DNA of 64,000 nucleotides from Citrus sinensis (GCF_022201045.2 NC_068559.1:25303501-25367500), one strand, 5' to 3'; numbered from the stretch's first letter, positions 21,326 through 34,692 are shown. Numbers and translations: made by a program. The notes: generated by a model not told the origin, from the letters alone.

Positions 21326-24300
21326 TCAAGGAGATAAAGGGCCTGAAAATGTTGATACCACTGAAGCTGTTTCATCTTTAAAATGAGAAGCATGGCCAAA
21401 TCGAGCAAACTTCTTTTGTTCCTGCACTTTCCTTCCTTCCTTAATAAAGGATATGCCTTGGGTTGCTGAATTGATGCTGTATGTTCCCAGTTGTTGGATG
21501 CCCAACGAAATCCTCCTATTTAAAGGAATTGCATTGCTAAAGCTTCCATTCAAGCTTCTGTTAGGAATACGCCGATTGCTGCTGCCCGGTCTGGACCCAA
21601 AGACATTTTCTTGCTCAACTACCACTTGGCTCTGCACCTTCTTCTTTTCCTGTGAGAAAGGCCAAATTTTGATTAAACTTGGCTAGAGAATACATGAGAT
21701 TCTTTGCCATTGCATGTCAATAAATTCTAACCCTTTGTCTTTGCTTCTCCTCCTCCCTTTCTTGTCTTGCCATATTATACTCTTCCAACATTGCCAACAG
21801 TGGTACCTGGATGACCACAGATGTTGATTCCCGTCAACTGATTAGCTAAGAAATGCTTGAGCGAAAAATAGGTAAAATGCAAGTATAAGACCATCATATG
21901 GAAGAAATTTAATCTCGTTGAGACATCAAACTGTCGGACTTTGATACGAACTGCAATTTTGGATACTGATGACTTGAAGTTTTCTCTACGAGAAGCATTA
22001 TCCTCTGTTTAAGTTTAAATAATAACTTCATCAGATTAAATGACTAGTTCTATACATGCAAAAAGAGTTTGCAGTTTGATATTGTTGTGTAATAATTACA
22101 TTTGTCAGAAGCAATATTTGTAATGCATCAACATAGCAGCTTTCCTTGACGAAAAAGCTTTATTTTTCAGTTAGCGCAAACACGCTTTTCAACTAATGTA
22201 CTTAAATGCTCAATCTACAACCGATGTTGATAATAAGTAACAAAGGAAAAGACAGTCTTGGTGATGCCTGCATCGTGGCCTGTACATGAAGGCAGGGTTC
22301 AAAACATAGATAATTTTTAATAACTAAGGTTCTTTTACAGAAATTAGTTGGGTATTGAATTTGTGTACTATTTCATGGAGCATTTAGTCCTTTACATAGT
22401 TTAGTTGGACCTATACTAGTTTATGGAGCTTTTAGGACGGAGAGCATGATGTTAAGGGCATTATAGAAATGGAGGTTGGGTGTTCGGGTCCATTTTAGCA
22501 GTTCTATCCTAACGAAAAATTATTTCAAGAAAATTTGAAAAGTAAAAATGCACTAGTACTTAGTAAACAGGATCTGCAGTTCAGACAAAGCAGTTAATTG
22601 CCATTAATTCGTCTAATATTCTGAATTTATATTCTTATTACTGTTTCTGACCTTCAGGCTTCAGCCTTTGTGGCTTAGGAAAACTTCAATCTTATATTTC
22701 CATTTGCATTTCAGCAGATACTTCATGCAGATTGGTGTTTATATCAATATATGCTGGCAATATGTTATCTTACCTCATCATACAAGAAAACTTTCTTTCT
22801 TTCTTCTTCCCAACTTTTAGTCATTGCAAAGAGTGAATCCACCAAAGCTGCATCAAAACAGTGAGTAAATATGAACAGATATGTAAGACAAAGATATTAT
22901 CAGGTTGGTCATAGTGTAGTGTGATAGAAAATTTCAAAAACAGAGGCTTTTTGATTCATTAATATTGTTTATCAGTTTTCTTGGTTAATTTTCCATATAA
23001 TAGTTTATCCAGAGTAATTTCTGCATATAGTCAATCCTGCAGCTTTTATTATTCTTTTGTTTGAAATGATTAGTCAAAACAAGTAGGCCATTCACAAGTT
23101 CCTGCTTCCAAATGTACATAAATTTCTAATATTGAGAATCTTTCGCATGTTACCTGGAATTTTCTTGACTGTTACCCGCGCCCTTTCGGCACGCCTCAGG
23201 TTTCTGTGAGCACCTCTGCTAACTGAGTATCGATTCTCATCCTGTGGAAATGCATGAAGGAGGGAACGTGAAGAGATGCATTAAAGACGGAGTCAAATAA
23301 TCATGTAGATGAATGGCTGTGGGATTATACCATGCTATATTCTTCTAGCCAGCGCTCCTCATCACGTGCCAACATCCACCTTTCGACCTTCTCCATTATA
23401 ACCTTCCTGCTAGATGCTTCTTCCTTTGCCCTTGATATCTGTTCATCCATGCTCGTGAGGAGATCAGCATGATCAATCTCCCCTTTTGTATATTCAAGTC
23501 AGTTTGTAGGTCACACTAGATTAAGCAATAGAAGCACCTTAAAACAGAGAAATTTCTTCCCCACCAGAGTTTAGAAGGCTTGTTATTTTGTCCATCTTTG
23601 ATTGAGAAGGAATCTCCATGTGTGAGTTATTGCAGATATCCTCTAGCTCCTTCTGTTTCTTCAGGAAAAGCTCTTGCATCTTGCTTGCTTTCAACTGATC
23701 CAATCGCTTGACTTCAGCCTCAGCCTTGAAACAATTTGAACAAATATTATGTGTAGTTGGAACTTGAAAAAAATATGAATAATTTGCGTTGTCTACTGTG
23801 TTCTAGTAGTTTGAAGAATTGTGAATCATATGTACTAACCTGCTCGATTATATTGTGGGTAAGACTTCCAGGCTCTGATACTTCTGCTGATGACACAGAT
23901 AGTAAACTGGTAACATGGGAAAACTTTCTGCGATCATTATAGGGAGTGCCCATAAGATTCCACAAGTTCGTCAGTGCTTTGCCAAGCTGGTGAAGCTGCA
24001 AGGTTGACTCCATCAAAAATAAAAGATTTCGTCATCCAGGTGGTTGATCCAACTAGCGAACAATATTTTTAAAGTAAAAATGAAAGCAAGTTATTGCAGC
24101 AGAGATAGAATTAACCACTCAGAACCGTTTTACTTGTACATGGTTCTTGTCATGATTAAGGTTTAGACATCTTTCTTGTTTTATTTGTCATTGTGAAATT
24201 TTTAGAACTACATAATACAAAGGCAGAGTACTAGAGTAGTAATCGTGAATGTTTTGCACAGATCCAAGAACGAGCTCCATGCAGCCATGTTTACTCAAAA

Positions 24301-25701
24301 GAAGGATGGCATGATGTAATAAAATTTCACCTTCTCGAGGCGCTTCTTCTTTTCTTCTTCGAGAGATTCCACAGTACTATTGAGTTTTGCCAAAATGTTG
24401 TCACTAATGTTCTTGGATATTCCAAACAATTCACTCAAGCTGGGGTGAACTTTTGTTATGATCATGGAAGACTCCATCCCAAGTGTTGCAGACAGACTAC
24501 GCACTGCATCTATGTATTTTTCTACCCTCTGGAGCCTGTCGTTCTTTGAAATCGACAAAAGAGAGAAACAAACAATTATAATACTCGTCAGTCTATGGAA
24601 TAGTTCGCAGTCTCCTAAAAAATAAATCTGAAGGAATTTTATAGTACCTTCTCATTATGGAGTCCTTGTAGCTCAATTTGGTATTCCTCCAGTTTCTTCA
24701 GTGAAAGATCATTCTCGTTCACAATGACGTTTGTCGAAGAGTCGTCATATTCTGAAAGACCGGCTATTTCTGCAGAAATTTTCTGAATCTGTGCCTGTAC
24801 GGCTCGGAATTGGTTCACCCTCTCTTCTTTCCTCAATCGCATCTCCCTCAAAGCTGGAGTGATTGAATCGAGCTGCTCCTTCAGAGTTCCTGTCATTTTC
24901 TCTGGCTGCAGCCAAGAACGAGTCAACATATGCAGGGATTTTATCGTTCAAGATAATTAGATTCTGTGTATAGGAGGACTATATATCTCCATTTTTCAAG
25001 TCACTAGTTAATAGATTTTCATGGAACAAGTTATTGTCAGGATTAGGGGCATATGATTGGCCTAATCTTGAGACCGGTAGAGAAAATTTCTGGTCAAAAT
25101 GACGAAATTCAATGGATATGTAATGTTTCCCGGACAAATTTATTTTTGCATTTTGTTCAGCACAGTCGTGCATTATTCTTTTCATGTTCACGCATTGTTA
25201 AGTGATTCCAGAATACTGAATCTGTCCGCTCTTCAAAATGTACTATTAATTTAAATCACATGCACAGTTTAATGAGTGCTTTCCTACTGAACAGAGATTG
25301 ATGGATAAGGTACCCGTCCAGGGAGTGATCGTTCACCAAGTGACAGAAGGAGGTGGGTGAATTCGGCTTCGGATTCTGCCAGCTCCTGATGCAAGCGAGC
25401 TCTCGATATGTTTGCACGGTCAACTTTTCTCCTGTATACATCTAAACACTCTTGTTCTAAATCTAGTAGAACCTTCTCTCTTTCAAACTGATCCTCTCCA
25501 ACTTCATCCCAAATCATCTACTCCAATACAACATCAGTTAAACAAAATATAAACATTTAAAGCCATTTTTACATTCTAATGGAAAGCAAAGAAAATGAAA
25601 ATATTTTTAGCTCTTGCCTGCAATTCTTGGAGTAAATATCCGCATGAGGTTTCCAGTAACGCAGAGCTTCGCATCGTGATTGGTGATTGGAAGGAAGCCA
25701 T
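21326..25701 (-). CDS. 65-kDa microtubule-associated protein (MAP65/Ase1/PRC1 family)
   Basis: Microtubule bundler that cross-links antiparallel microtubules in the cortex and phragmoplast. Eleven exons: 25618-25701, 25314-25517, 24648-24905, 24331-24543, 23840-23995, 23565-23724, 23331-23482, 23154-23241, 22774-22847, 21732-21806 and 21326-21649, giving 595 residues. Landmarks are [52 protein letters not shown] and [20 protein letters not shown]. The helical spectrin-like part covers most of the chain, followed by the microtubule-binding segment ([20 protein letters not shown], then [19 protein letters not shown]) and a variable Ser/Arg-rich tail. Intron 1 starts with GC (CAG|GCAAGA), not GT; the rest are GT-AG. 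The nine MAP65 isoforms differ mainly in the tail; I would not assign a number. Confidence 0.95.
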
Positions 25702-27871
25702 CTGTTGGCTCCTTCGAACTAGCGTACTAGAATGTAGGAGCTTTAGCTGAGATACTTGGACAACTCGAAAGTGGAAGCTTTGTGTTTGAGTACATTGCCA
25801 CGCAACCAGGTACTTTGAGAAAGAAAGAGAGTAAAGGGGAATGTGAAAGTGCTGCGAGCTTTGGCTGTGAGTTTTGCTTAAAAGACAAGGCTGGCAGAGT
25901 TTGGTAATTCTGAAGCTTTGGGTTCAAGGGTCATCCAGGTTCTGGCTTTCACTCTCCAACTAATAGATTTTCATAAATTGAATAAATACATTTTTCCCTT
26001 TTTTTATTTTTTATTTTTTATTTTTTAGATGTGAAGTTAGAGCATCTTTTTCATGGAAATACAACTTATTTTTCATTACATTTGTGCCTTAGATGAGTAT
26101 ATAACAGGCAATGTCCTATATAAGCCTTCAATAGTGACTTGATTCCTAAGCAGCCTGTATATGGCCCCAAGGGAAAATCTTTTCTATATATCATTTTATT
26201 AAAGCTATGGAATCTGTACAAGCCTTTGCTTTTCATGATTGGTCCGGCTGCAAAATAATATCATTAGTACTTGGGTGATGGGCCAATGCACGAAAATCTG
26301 GGCCATCTGATATGATCCCTCAGTTTTGATGTGCAGTAATAATCATTGATCATGAGATTCTTTTCCCAGTTCCTCCTGAGATTTATTTTTCATCTTTTGT
26401 TTTTGGGTCATGATTATTATTCTTCAAATGTCTTACAAATATCTAATTAATCATCATTAATATTTTTGATTGTGTGATATCTAAGCCGAGGATCAATGCA
26501 AGACAAAAAATGATTACTAAATTTTTGTTTCTATAAAAAGTGGGAGAGGTTAGTGTTGATAAGGTTTGGGATCCAATTCCATTGGACATCATAATTATGT
26601 GATTAAGGAAAAGCTACTGAATCATTTTCAACAATGCACTCTTACCTCACACACCTTTTTAGTCAGAATTGGATTAGAATTAAAAGTAGTAACTTTCTTT
26701 ATCGTAAATCCTTTATTTAAGACTTTGATGTTTGGTTTTGAGGGAGGGAGAATAAGATACCAAGAGTGTCAAAGGACCCAATCATAACATAAACCATAAT
26801 AAAGAATGAATTAAGCTAAGTATTATTACTTTAATACTTGCTTGTACTTTGCAGTTTACCCAGATAAAGACGGCAAAAAGGAAAGTAGGATCTAGGGCTC
26901 GTGTTCATAAGCAAAGCAGAATTGGCACTTGAGGATATGGCAGAAAATTATCAAGCAACAGTTTGTGTTGTTTACATATTATGATTTTTATTACTGGTGT
27001 TAATAAAAAAATATATAATTGTTCAATTCTGACCATACACGATCATTTGAACGACGCTGACATATGATTACTAGTTTGTTCTTTGCGCTTTTTCATGTGC
27101 ACACAATAAGAATTTACATAATCTATTTTTAATCATTATTATTTTCTACGCATTATATTATAGTGAAAAGAACAGAATTCTATATGATCGTGGACATTGA
27201 AGAACCCAACTTCGGCAGCAAGTGGACTTGGTAACTTTTTGGGTTGAATGAAACTATTGGCACCCCTTCATTTTCTCATAGAGCCCAATTTTAATTAAAT
27301 TACTAATCACAATTTAAAATTAAACACACTTTTTTTTTTTTAATTATGTGCCTGTTACTTCTTATCTAACTAAAAGAAGTATCATAAATATAGAATAATT
27401 TATTAATTTATTAATTTTTTCATATTTCTTATTGATTAAATATCTTTAGTACTTAAGATTGCTTTCAAATTATAATTTAAAATATAAGTAATTTAAGCTA
27501 GTGATTAACATTAAAAAAAATTATCACTCAAAAAAACCTTTTAATTTGTTTTTAGGATAATAATAAGATTGCAAAAGAAATAAAAAAATATCACATTACT
27601 ACTTTGATTTTTTAACAATAAAAAAATTAAATGAAAAATTAGAAGTGTATTTAAAAAAAATATTTTCAGAAATAAAATAAATATAACTAAAAAAAAAGGT
27701 TGCATGAAGAGAATAGAAGGGTGCCAATAGTCCAAACTCTTTTGAGTTTTCGAGAAGAGCCCAAATCCCAATCCAATGTTAAAAAGTACTTATTACAGTA
27801 CCCAAGGGCCCAACGTCGGATCTTATCAGCGTGACGTCAACTATTCAAGTGTCTCATCCAAATCGAACTAA
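25702..27871. other. Spacer between MAP65 promoter and U6 gene
   Basis: The first 300 bp hold the MAP65 promoter. The remainder is AT-rich with no gene family I can recognise. Short frames (for example 26566-26787) look random. Confidence 0.4.
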
Positions 27872-27882
27872 ATCCCACATTG
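27872..27882 (+). promoter_or_regulatory. Upstream sequence element (USE) of the U6 gene
   Basis: ATCCCACATTG differs at one position from the plant snRNA USE consensus RTCCCACATCG. Confidence 0.85.
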
Positions 27883-27906
27883 TTTAGTTATCCTTCCTTC
27901 CGAGTC

Positions 27907-27914
27907 TTAATATC
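27907..27914 (+). promoter_or_regulatory. TATA-like element of the U6 gene
   Basis: TTAATATC lies 24 bp after the USE and 22 bp before the RNA start. That short USE-to-TATA gap is the one that sets RNA polymerase III use in plant snRNA genes. The match to TTTATATA is weak. Confidence 0.6.
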
Positions 27915-27936
27915 TACAAGAGCCGCATGCCCTATC

Positions 27937-27956
27937 GTCTCTCCGGAGACATCCGA

Positions 27957-27988
<32 letters not shown>

Positions 27989-28038
27989 GGCCCCTGCGCA
28001 AGGATGACACGCACAAATCGAGAAATGGTCCAAATTTT
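27937..28038 (+). ncRNA. U6: U6 spliceosomal snRNA
   Basis: Full-length 102-nt U6 RNA, transcribed by polymerase III and part of the spliceosome's catalytic core. From about position 16 on it matches the plant U6 sequence as I know it, including ACAGAGA, AGCATGGCCCC and the 3' GTCCAAATTTT. The 5' stem-loop differs: GTCTCTCCGGAGAC instead of GTCCCTTCGGGGAC. Two changes (C4 to T, G11 to A) swap a C-G pair for a U-A pair, and the loop changes from UUCG to UCCG, still a UNCG tetraloop. Promoter elements and terminator are present, so it is probably expressed. Confidence 0.97.
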
Positions 28039-28042
28039 TTTT
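28035..28042 (+). terminator. RNA polymerase III T-run terminator of U6
   Basis: Eight consecutive T residues end the U6 gene. Confidence 0.9.
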
Positions 28043-29780
28043 CGATCTGATTTTCTGATAATCTGCCTTCAAAATCATGTTGAATCGGCAATGTTTTCTC
28101 GAGTAATTATGTGTCTCAGCTGACTCGCTTCTGCCTTTTCTGTTCATCGTGTTAAGAATATCACTACTCCTTGTCTCGATAATTGATATACGGTATACAG
28201 TGTTAAATGCATATGCATGTGCTCATGAGGATTTCATTCCCGCAAGGCGCTGCAAGTATCTTCTGTTTAATGCTACGGGTGTAAAATTTTGCTTTGAAAA
28301 CACCCAGTTCTTCTTCGAGATCTGGTATCAAGAATCAAGAAAAGAAAGATGCTGTATTACGGTTTCTCTGCTAATTACTGAACCATATAGAGATCAATTA
28401 GATGATAATCTGTTTGCATAAGTTTGCTGAAGGCAATAGCTGAGGGTTGTGAAAGTTACACAGGGAGGCTGAGATGTGCGCTTTTGAGACCTGCAGCCTT
28501 TGCAAACTTCAGTTTACCCAATTGAGATTCATTTGTAGGCATCATAATAGTGGGTCTGCATTCCCACCACTCAGTCTTGCTCTCCTTTTCTCGCCAGCTA
28601 CCAGCGTTTGCTGAATTAATGCACAATCCATGATTTGTTTGATAGTTGAATCACAATCTTTTTTTTTTTTTTTTTTTTGTTCTCTGGGGACTTCGAGTTT
28701 AAGGAGTAGAACCAATTAGGATATTGCTGCAAAAGGACGAAGAGGCAATCGTGTGACTTAAAAGCCATTTCCTCCTTTCAGTTTCAGGATATCTTCTTGT
28801 AATAGTGTTTTGGCTTCTTAATTTTCTTTGTCGGCACTGCATTATTTCCCATTCAAAAAAGCTTTCAAGTGTTTTACAACATCTTCAATCTTTTTCTAAC
28901 AATATGTCTGCTGTATTGCTCATTTATTTGTACTGGATTGTTCTGCTCATGTATATTTAGTTGCTCAAAAAAAAAAATTAATAATAATTATAGGATTGAC
29001 TGCTAGAAGAAACCTGAAAAAAAAAAAGAAAAGATTCAATTAGTACAACATTTCTAGTTACAACTTAGAACAATATTTTGCCCAGGTTCTTGATACCCTA
29101 TCAGAAAGGACATCCAGTTCAATAATGACGGTCATGATGTAACAGACTCTGCGATATTTCTATGCACGCACACTGGTCAGTAATCCCTCATTTGTATTCT
29201 CGGACAAGGCATAACGTATTCGAAAAGAGATTCTAGAAGGACTTTCCATGCTGTTACACTATGTGATTAATTATTAATAATCAATCGGAAATTAAAAAAA
29301 GGCTGTATTGGAGACTCGGAGCATCAACAAGGATGAAAAATTGTTTCGAAAAAGTAGTATGAAAGTGTTCCTTATCGAAAGCCGAAATTTAAACTCTTCC
29401 CATCGTTTATTTAATCAAGATGACATCTCGGCTGCAATGTGACACATAAGATGGCCAAAATAAGAGGAAAAGAAAGGAGTAGAACCTGAGCCTCGATTTA
29501 CAATTTCTTAAGTGGAATCTCATAAACCCAATAAACTACTAAAGAATTTCTGATAAATTTGAGTCTTTTGGTATCCCCAACCCCTCCATACAATTCTAAA
29601 ATAGAAAAGCGGTGTTCGATTTTGACAGAATCCTCCAGCAGGAACCGCTATGTGTATTCAGAACTGAAAGACTATGGATTCACATTCACTTACTAGGTGA
29701 GAGACAGAGCAAGGATTTTACAAGTTTGCGAAGTTAAAAATTAGATTCAGAAACTGGCCAGAAATTTTAGTTGGTTATTG
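28043..29780. other. Spacer between U6 and the ELMO gene
   Basis: No gene recognised. A run of about 22 T residues ends near 28678. The part just below 29781 is likely the 3' UTR of the ELMO-domain gene. Confidence 0.4.
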
Positions 29781-32700
29781 CTAACTGAGCAGACTGTAAG
29801 AAGGCATCTCTTCGATCTGCAGAACATCATCCATGAGAAGTTCCCTTTCCAGCTGAGCTCGAGTTGATTTCAAAACATCCTGTGTAGAAAATGCAGAATT
29901 TCATCAGAAACTTGAAGCATATGATTTCACAGATTGGCATATAGTACAAGAAGAAATGATTTGGAAAGCATCAATTACGAAAAGAGAAGATGTATTCTTA
30001 CATTGAACTCCATGTAAGTAGCATTTCTCTCAAGCCATTGCTTGTCCATAACCACAAAAGCCACACAATAAAGCAAATCAAAGGCCCACTCATTGTCTGA
30101 AACAACACGTTTAAGAATAACTAAAGCTGTCGCAAATGACAACAGACCAATTTATTTAATGTAAAATTGACAGTAGATACAGCAATGCTTGACCATGACA
30201 ATATCATGGAGGCTCCTACCTGACAACATCTGCAAGAAAACTGATCTGACAAATGTCCTAGGTTTTGCTGCAAAAGAAAAGACAGCCTGCATTAGCAATG
30301 TGTTCTAAGTGTAACAAACTTTTGGCTTAAAAAAAGATCAGAGTTGGTGCTTCTACATTTTCTAGGAGATTAAGCTCAGTTTAAGATTTAGAGAGAGCAT
30401 AGAGTTTCTCAGATTGCGCTTGATTACTACTGATTTGTTAATCCAAATTCTAAGGGAAAAAGATCCTTAATTTCCACTTACTAGCCTCAAGGTCAAGCAT
30501 TTGCATGAGCATGAATGTGATGTTTACACCAGCAACAGCAAAGGGATACTCCCAGGCAGCGCGCTTACCTCCTTGCTTTCTTAGTAAACGCTGAAATGAT
30601 GTCTGCAACAGTGAACCAAAACATATAAATCACAAAGTTAATTCTGTGCTGGCAACTTCCAATAAAACTATAACATTCCATGTCCTAATTAAACTGAACA
30701 CTCAGAATCTCACCGAAAATGTCTTGGCAAAGAACAATAGGTTCTCCAGAGAAATGAATCCTGCTCCTCTGTTTATCAGGCAAATTGTCTTGAGCTACCG
30801 ATATAGAAGAAAACAATATGCCAAGAAATCATAGAGGAAAAGATAAGCAGCATGATAAGGTACAAGAACCTGAAATCAGTAGATGGATCTTTTCCTTGCC
30901 ATCCCATTTCTTTCCATTGATCAGATATTAAGCCATGGAGCTCCTGATCAGGGTATGTGGCGGCCCACAATGCTCTCAAAGCTTCCTGATGTCATGAAAA
31001 TTCCAGATACATGAATTGCTTAAAATGAAAGGAGGAAAATACAGGCACGCACACACACACACACCCCCACTTTGAAGTTGCATCTCCCTAGCATGAGTAG
31101 TCTAGAAAAACATACACCTTTCAAGAAATGTGCACATTAACGCACCTGGTGATCGGGCCTGGAGGCATCAAAGTAAACCTTCATTCGGTGCTTCAACCTT
31201 CTCAGTCTTTCTTCCTGGAAATTTTCAAAATAATGTCGTGAACATATTGCATACCTACCTTGAAAAAAATAATCAAGGATACCGCAAAACAGAGCAGCAA
31301 TCCTTAGAAACAATGTTGGTAAGTATTTTATAATATCAACCCGTCCAAGTACCAAAACTGAAGTAATAAGGCCAAATAAAACTAAAACGAGTAGCAATGC
31401 ATGCCTTCCATCTTCATTAACATGAGAGACTTGCCTGTTGGGGAGTCAAGTTAATGCAAATCCGCTCATAAGTTCCCTTTCTCTTGAAACAAACACACGT
31501 CAAGCCCTTACCAATCCAGGTAGGCGTCCCACAAGTAGCATCATCTGCACACATTAGCCATTTGGGTGGTCCTTATTTAAGTTTTTTGTCATTACACAAC
31601 AATCTGGTTACTAAAATTCATTTACATTCTTCAATAGCAAAAACTCAAAAAGAACTCAAACGCAACCAAAACCAATTCAACTTCAACAAGACAATCTTTT
31701 AGCCACCTCGCCCACTAACTACTCCAAAGCATTTCATATCATTGAGTTAGTATGAGCAACCACTACTAATTGTTAAGCTTCCTCAAGACATGTTCAGGTG
31801 CTGCTCAGACCACAGAAGATAAACATGTCCCCGATTCTGATTTTGTAATGAAACATACCATTTTATGGGAAAGGAAGCAATCACATCAATTAATTACACA
31901 GTAGTGGGACCATCGAAGGTATGATCGAAGCCCAATACACGACAAGCTCTGGTCCATACGATCATACGCATTAATTGAACATGATTATACGTCCATGATT
32001 GACGGGGCGGAGATCGGGAGACAGAGTCAGCTGGTAATTGATTTGAAGCACAGAACAGTTCTGTACTGTCTGTCTTGATGCGTCCGACAAACAGAATGTA
32101 AAAAAGTTTTCGGACACGCGCTTAGCTGGGAGATTGGGACCCCATTCCGACCAGATGCGAACATATGCCATATGGAATCCATGTGAGCGCTTGATCCAGT
32201 TTGGTTGGAAACCATGAAACCACGCGCTCAGGTGGAGACTGTGTGACGAATTGCGAAAGACGAGAGTGAATTATAACATCTAGCTGAGTTAGCCGAACAT
32301 CACCCCCTCCATTTATAAAATGAGTTAAAAAGGAAAAGGAAAAATCTTGCATCGTTTTCATGATCGAAAAGGGAAAAACTTTTTAATCTAAATTACTGAA
32401 AATGAAAATTTGATTTTAAATTAGTAAAAAACCGATTTATTGTTAATAAAATAATAGCAGCATGTGAAACAACATAAAAAAAGGTCAATGGTCAGTCAAC
32501 ATGAAGTGCACTTATCATTTTGCTTTTTAATGGATATTATTATACGCCTAAGGAACCTATCTATTAGATAAGAAACCAGGGCTGCAATATCCACATCAAA
32601 AGCAGCGGAGCTTTTCATTTCCATTTTCCGAACAAAACTTAAGGCATTTATTTATTTCACGTAAAGACAGACAAGGGGACCTATGAGGGTCGCTATTATA

Positions 32701-33494
32701 TTACGTGAATCGGTTACTTCATTATTCATGATGCACTTATTTTATGCTAAATATTCGATGCACCGGACAGCAAGTCCAAATGCAGACCGTCGATCATGAA
32801 GTGGGCCCACGTAATATGGATGGATGGCCAGTGATTGACCTGAACTTTACAGAGACCGTTGATCGAGACAAATCCGGCACAGGCACAGAGTACAGAAACG
32901 AGAAAGAAGATATTACGGCCTGGTTGATTCATATCCAACACATATCAAATTATCCATTACAGATTTTCTGTTTCCTTTTTAAAAAATAATAAAGGGAAAA
33001 AAAACTCGTACAAAATTCAACAGCATTCACACTCTTAGCTTCCGAAAACAGAAACGAACACCATGAATATGACGAACCAAATGCACCAGATTTGATGGGA
33101 TAATGCCTCTAAAATGAAAAAAAAAAACTAAAAATCTAATCTTTTTTATTATCAATTAAGGCTAAAAAGAATAACTCAAAATTTTAGAAGCCAAAACGAC
33201 GAAGAACATCATACATCCTATACAAAATCGAAAGTAATAACAAAGAGCAGCCGATCCAACTTACTAGCCAGAACATGAAGATGGAGTATATGAACAACGA
33301 TGATAAGGGTTTTGAATCTTAATAGATCGTAGAGGTTTTTAGAAGCATCAAATGAGCATGGCATTGATCAAGTAAGTACCTGAAGCAGCGGGGCCGGGAG
33401 CAGAGCCGTGAGCGTGAGAGTAGCGGTTGATTGAAGACGAAGGGGAGAGTGTACGGATCGCCACGCAGCCTCCCTGACTCCTAAATACTCTCAT
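29781..33494 (-). CDS. ELMO domain-containing protein
   Basis: Plant ELMO/CED-12-type protein. ELMO domains work with small GTPases as exchange-factor partners or GAPs; plant members are linked to pollen aperture patterning, but the role of this one is unknown. Nine exons: 33380-33494, 31435-31544, 31146-31214, 30870-30985, 30714-30768, 30482-30602, 30220-30267, 30002-30096 and 29781-29879, giving 275 residues. An N-terminal region (MRVFRSQGGCVAIRTLS, then CGTPTWIGKGLTCVCFKRKG) leads to the ELMO domain from about residue 99: ELHGLISDQWKEMGWQGKD, GFISLENLLFFAKTF, AWEYPFAVAGVNITFMLMQM and DKQWLERNATYMEFN. The chain ends with LLMDDVLQIEEMPSYSLLS. The start MRVF is chosen over an upstream in-frame ATG (33626) because it fits relatives. 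Intron 2 uses a GC donor (CAG|GCAAGT). Intron 1 is 1.8 kb. Confidence 0.95.
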
Positions 33495-34312
33495 CTCCTC
33501 AATGACATCAACAGTTACTCGGCAGGAATGAAACTGAAGCAAGTGAGGGAGGGGAGAGAAGGGTAAGTGGATGTCACGGTCCGAGTTTTCTGAAACTGGT
33601 TCCGACGAAATGACAACATTGCCCACTCGTTGTTTGTTATGGACTTATGGCCGTATACGATTTTACACGTAATCTTGAAAATCATTTCTCAAAATGTAAT
33701 TTAATATTGTATGAGGATAATAAAGTCAATAACAGATGACAATTGATTGCCGCAATACTTCTCCAATACAATGATGTGTTTTTCAAATATATATATCAAT
33801 TGAAATAGTTTAATATTTCTTCAAAATTCTGATTTTACATGTCAAATAATCAAATATTTTATTTTATAGGAATTCTCAATGAAATAACAGGTATATATTG
33901 CTGTGACGTAAGAAGTGAATATAATTATATAGAATTAATATAAAAATTTACATTTGTCAAAATTATACTTCAATTGAATCATAATTTTTAATTTTCTGGA
34001 TATTGATTGGAAAAGAGACTGATAGTTACGGGGCCACTGGTGTAAAGGGGTAATATAGACTTTTGAGACTCATTTGTAGTTTTGTAATGGAGGGACTGTT
34101 GAATAGACAAGTATCTGTTGAGTCGCTAGTGTGACAAGGAGTCCAAAAACTATCTTCAGATTCCACATGGCCGTCTCGTAAAAACTCCCCACCGAATAGC
34201 AATCAGAGTAGGTGAGACTCCTTGACGAGCAACTAAGCGTTATCTTTCAAACACTCTCGAAAGAGAGTGAAATACACGTCCACAGGGTTCTTTATTTTAT
34301 TTTTTAATAACA
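33495..34312. other. ELMO-gene promoter and AT-rich spacer
   Basis: The first part includes the ELMO-gene 5' leader. No other feature is supported. Confidence 0.4.
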
Positions 34313-34470
34313 AAATAAGTTTTTCCGATTGAGCAAGAAGTTGTGTTTATTTCTCACGTGGACAATTATAAAATATCTTAATTATTTTATATTTTATCGA
34401 GTTAATATATGTCTAATATAAAATAATAAAGAGAATTAATGTTAATAGACTTTTATATTATGTGATCAAA
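34313..34470 (+). repeat. Direct repeat copy A (about 158 bp)
   Basis: Starts AAATAAGTTTTTCC and ends ATTATGTGATCAAATA. It matches 34693-34850 at roughly 90% by eye. The two copies bracket a MITE. Confidence 0.85.
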
Positions 34471-34684
34471 TAAACGTCAGGAAGGCTGAGAGAATTTTAA
34501 AAGAAATGAGTTATGAAAAAGAAGAAGGACAGGTTGATATTCAATACGCTTGCCTTTTCACGGGGGCAAGGGGCATTACTCATTTTTCTTAATGAAAAGT
34601 GTGGGTCACGTGGGGGGCAAGAGAACGAAACGACAGCACAAACTGTCATTTCTCTCAGGGTTCTCTCAACATTCTCGACGTTTA
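34471..34684. mobile_element. MITE related to the 13012-14685 element
   Basis: The left end AACGTCAGGAAGGCTGAGAG and the right end reversed AACGTCGAGAATGTTGAGAG are inverted copies. The right arm carries GACAGCACAAACTGTCATTT and CTCTCAG, matching the 14640-14685 end. It looks like an internally deleted derivative. Confidence 0.6.
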
Positions 34685-34692
34685 GCAGCACT

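Noticed and set aside
28149-28421. 90-residue frame just downstream of U6
   Set aside because: Does not resemble any family, and no promoter evidence apart from that of U6.
31047-31064. (CA)n tract in an ELMO-gene intron as a possible regulatory element
   Set aside because: Ordinary short microsatellite with no other signal around it.
33495-33626. N-terminal extension of the ELMO-domain protein from an upstream in-frame ATG
   Set aside because: The added residues have no counterpart in plant relatives, which start close to the MRVF position.
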